A stretch of DNA of 64,000 nucleotides from Palsa-1150 sp036490515 (lineage in GTDB: Bacteria > Myxococcota_A > Polyangia > Polyangiales > Polyangiaceae): the NCBI GenBank assembly GCA_036490515.1, contig DASXDU010000011.1, forward strand, positions 248,001-312,000, written 5' to 3'. Under the pieces are notes generated by a model. That model searched no databases. It worked only from the letters and a program-made list of their open reading frames with translations, and was not told the origin of the DNA. Each line of letters opens with the position of its first letter. Within the stretch, counting starts at the first letter, position 1. A program made the translations under genes and the position numbers. Shown here one piece after another: positions 63,129 to 64,000 of this stretch.

Positions 63129-64000
63129 ATGAGCGCGATGGCCCCGCGCGCCGCCCTGCTCCTGACGAGCGCGCTGCTCGCCGGCTCGTGGTCGCTCGTG
63201 GCTGCTTGCTCGCTCGTGGCCCCGCTCGACGGTCTCGCGGGGGGCTCCGGCGGCGGGGATGCAGCGTCCGAACGCTCGGGCTTGGACGCAGGTTCAGGGG
63301 GCGACGCAGCGTCGGACGCGGCGAACGACGCACCGCGTGACGCGACCGCCGACACGAAGGGCCCGGCGGACGCAGCCTCCGACGGGACCGCGGGAAAGGA
63401 CGCCCCGGCCGACGGCGCAAAGGACGGGACCGCCGACGCGACCGACGCGACCGGCGTGAAGGACGGACCCCCGCAGCCCGAGACGGGCGCCGACACCGGG
63501 CCCGACGCGCCCTCGAGCGTCTACCGCGCCGCCGTCCTCGCCGACGATCCGCTCGCCTACTGGCGGCTCGACGAGACCTCGGGCACCGTCGCGCACGACG
63601 AGACGGGCCACGGCCACGACGGCACCTACGTGGGCACCTTCACGCTCGGGCAGCCCGGCGCCCTCGCGGGCGATCCCGACACCGCGGTGGGCCTCGACGG
63701 CGTGTCGGGCCACGTCGACGTGGGCCTCGCCTTCGACTTCTCGCCGTCCCTGCCGTTCACGCTCGAGGGCTGGGTGAACCTCACGACGATCGACGCGACC
63801 TACCGCCACGTCGTCACGAACATGCAGTACGGCAACGGCGGGATGCCCTTCACCGGCACGTACATCGTGTACGTGCAGGGCTCCGAGAAGCTCGGCCTCG
63901 AGCGGTGGTCCTCCGGAACGACCGAGCTCGCGGTCGAGAGCACCACGTTCACCGCGACGGACGTCTGGGCCTACGTCGTCGGCACCTTCGACGGCACGAC
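63129..64000 (+). CDS. LamG-domain lipoprotein (5' part, runs off the window)
   Basis: The gene starts at ATG 63129 (MSAMAPRAALL) and is open to the window end, 290 codons so far. It has a signal peptide with a lipobox-like WSLVAAC. An Asp/Ala/Gly-rich linker (about 35-135) follows. The LamG/concanavalin-like domain begins ADDPLAYWRLDETSGTVAHDETGHGHDGTY and contains GLDGVSGHVDVG and FTLEGWVNL, typical of carbohydrate-binding jelly-roll domains at the cell surface. The rest lies outside the window. Confidence 0.85.
   Translation, partial: MSAMAPRAALLLTSALLAGSWSLVAACSLVAPLDGLAGGSGGGDAASERSGLDAGSGGDAASDAANDAPRDATADTKGPADAASDGTAGKDAPADGAKDGTADATDATGVKDGPPQPETGADTGPDAPSSVYRAAVLADDPLAYWRLDETSGTVAHDETGHGHDGTYVGTFTLGQPGALAGDPDTAVGLDGVSGHVDVGLAFDFSPSLPFTLEGWVNLTTIDATYRHVVTNMQYGNGGMPFTGTYIVYVQGSEKLGLERWSSGTTELAVESTTFTATDVWAYVVGTFDGT

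Overview
The window is very GC-rich DNA (third codon positions almost all G or C), so nearly every real gene is shadowed by long spurious frames. Gene content points to a myxobacterium (Myxococcota, probably Polyangia). It has four Hanks-type Ser/Thr kinases, AgmX/PglI-type TonB-C-like domain proteins, PilZ proteins of the myxobacterial paralogous type, a PilT-like ATPase, zinc-ribbon proteins with long disordered tails, Asp/Ala-rich lipoproteins, a LamG protein and a CheA/MCP-like pair. No rRNA, tRNA, CRISPR array, transposase or phage gene was recognised. The assignment rests on gene families only.

Layout. 0-6 kb: 3' end of an RNA methylase-like gene, a hybrid histidine kinase, a zinc-ribbon/Tudor-like protein, a PaaI thioesterase, cystathionine beta-synthase, PgeF and a Ser/Thr kinase. 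6-16 kb: AgmX-like proteins, an ECF sigma/FecR anti-sigma pair, RarA, a small TPR protein and a zinc-ribbon/kinase pair. This stretch carries four copies of an intergenic palindromic repeat, and a small Lys/Ala-rich gene with a 21-bp tandem array upstream. 16-31 kb is mostly housekeeping: PilT-like ATPase, hypoxanthine phosphoribosyltransferase, ComEC, a kinase, GrpE-DnaK, Lnt, HU and YbeY, then a compact GT2 / C45 NTN-hydrolase / LolA operon. 31-41 kb: TolC-type protein, GH5 cellulase lipoprotein, MCP-like protein with a CheA carrying two Hpt domains, RimI, and a 909-residue TPR metallopeptidase.

41-64 kb: a second 21-bp-period array in front of a paralogue of the small Lys/Ala-rich gene, ending in a strong intrinsic terminator. 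Then come gamma-glutamyltransferase, a tail-anchored Ala-Glu-Lys coiled-coil protein, a thioesterase, a molybdopterin oxidoreductase, adenosine deaminase, a TlpA-like lipoprotein, an HD protein and a kinase with an extracytoplasmic helical repeat region. These are followed by two outer-membrane barrel candidates, a SirB1 protein, a deoxyhypusine-synthase-like enzyme, two PilZ proteins, a Nudix hydrolase, an L,D-transpeptidase and the start of a LamG lipoprotein.

The two least explained observations are non-coding. (1) Four long imperfect palindromes between 6.8 and 15.9 kb share a 19-base core and each lies at the 3' side of at least one gene. (2) Two paralogous small basic proteins, 31 kb apart, each have an indel-free array of 21-bp period (two DNA helical turns) upstream, followed by the same two short motifs at similar spacing. 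Most other genes are ordinary for the group.
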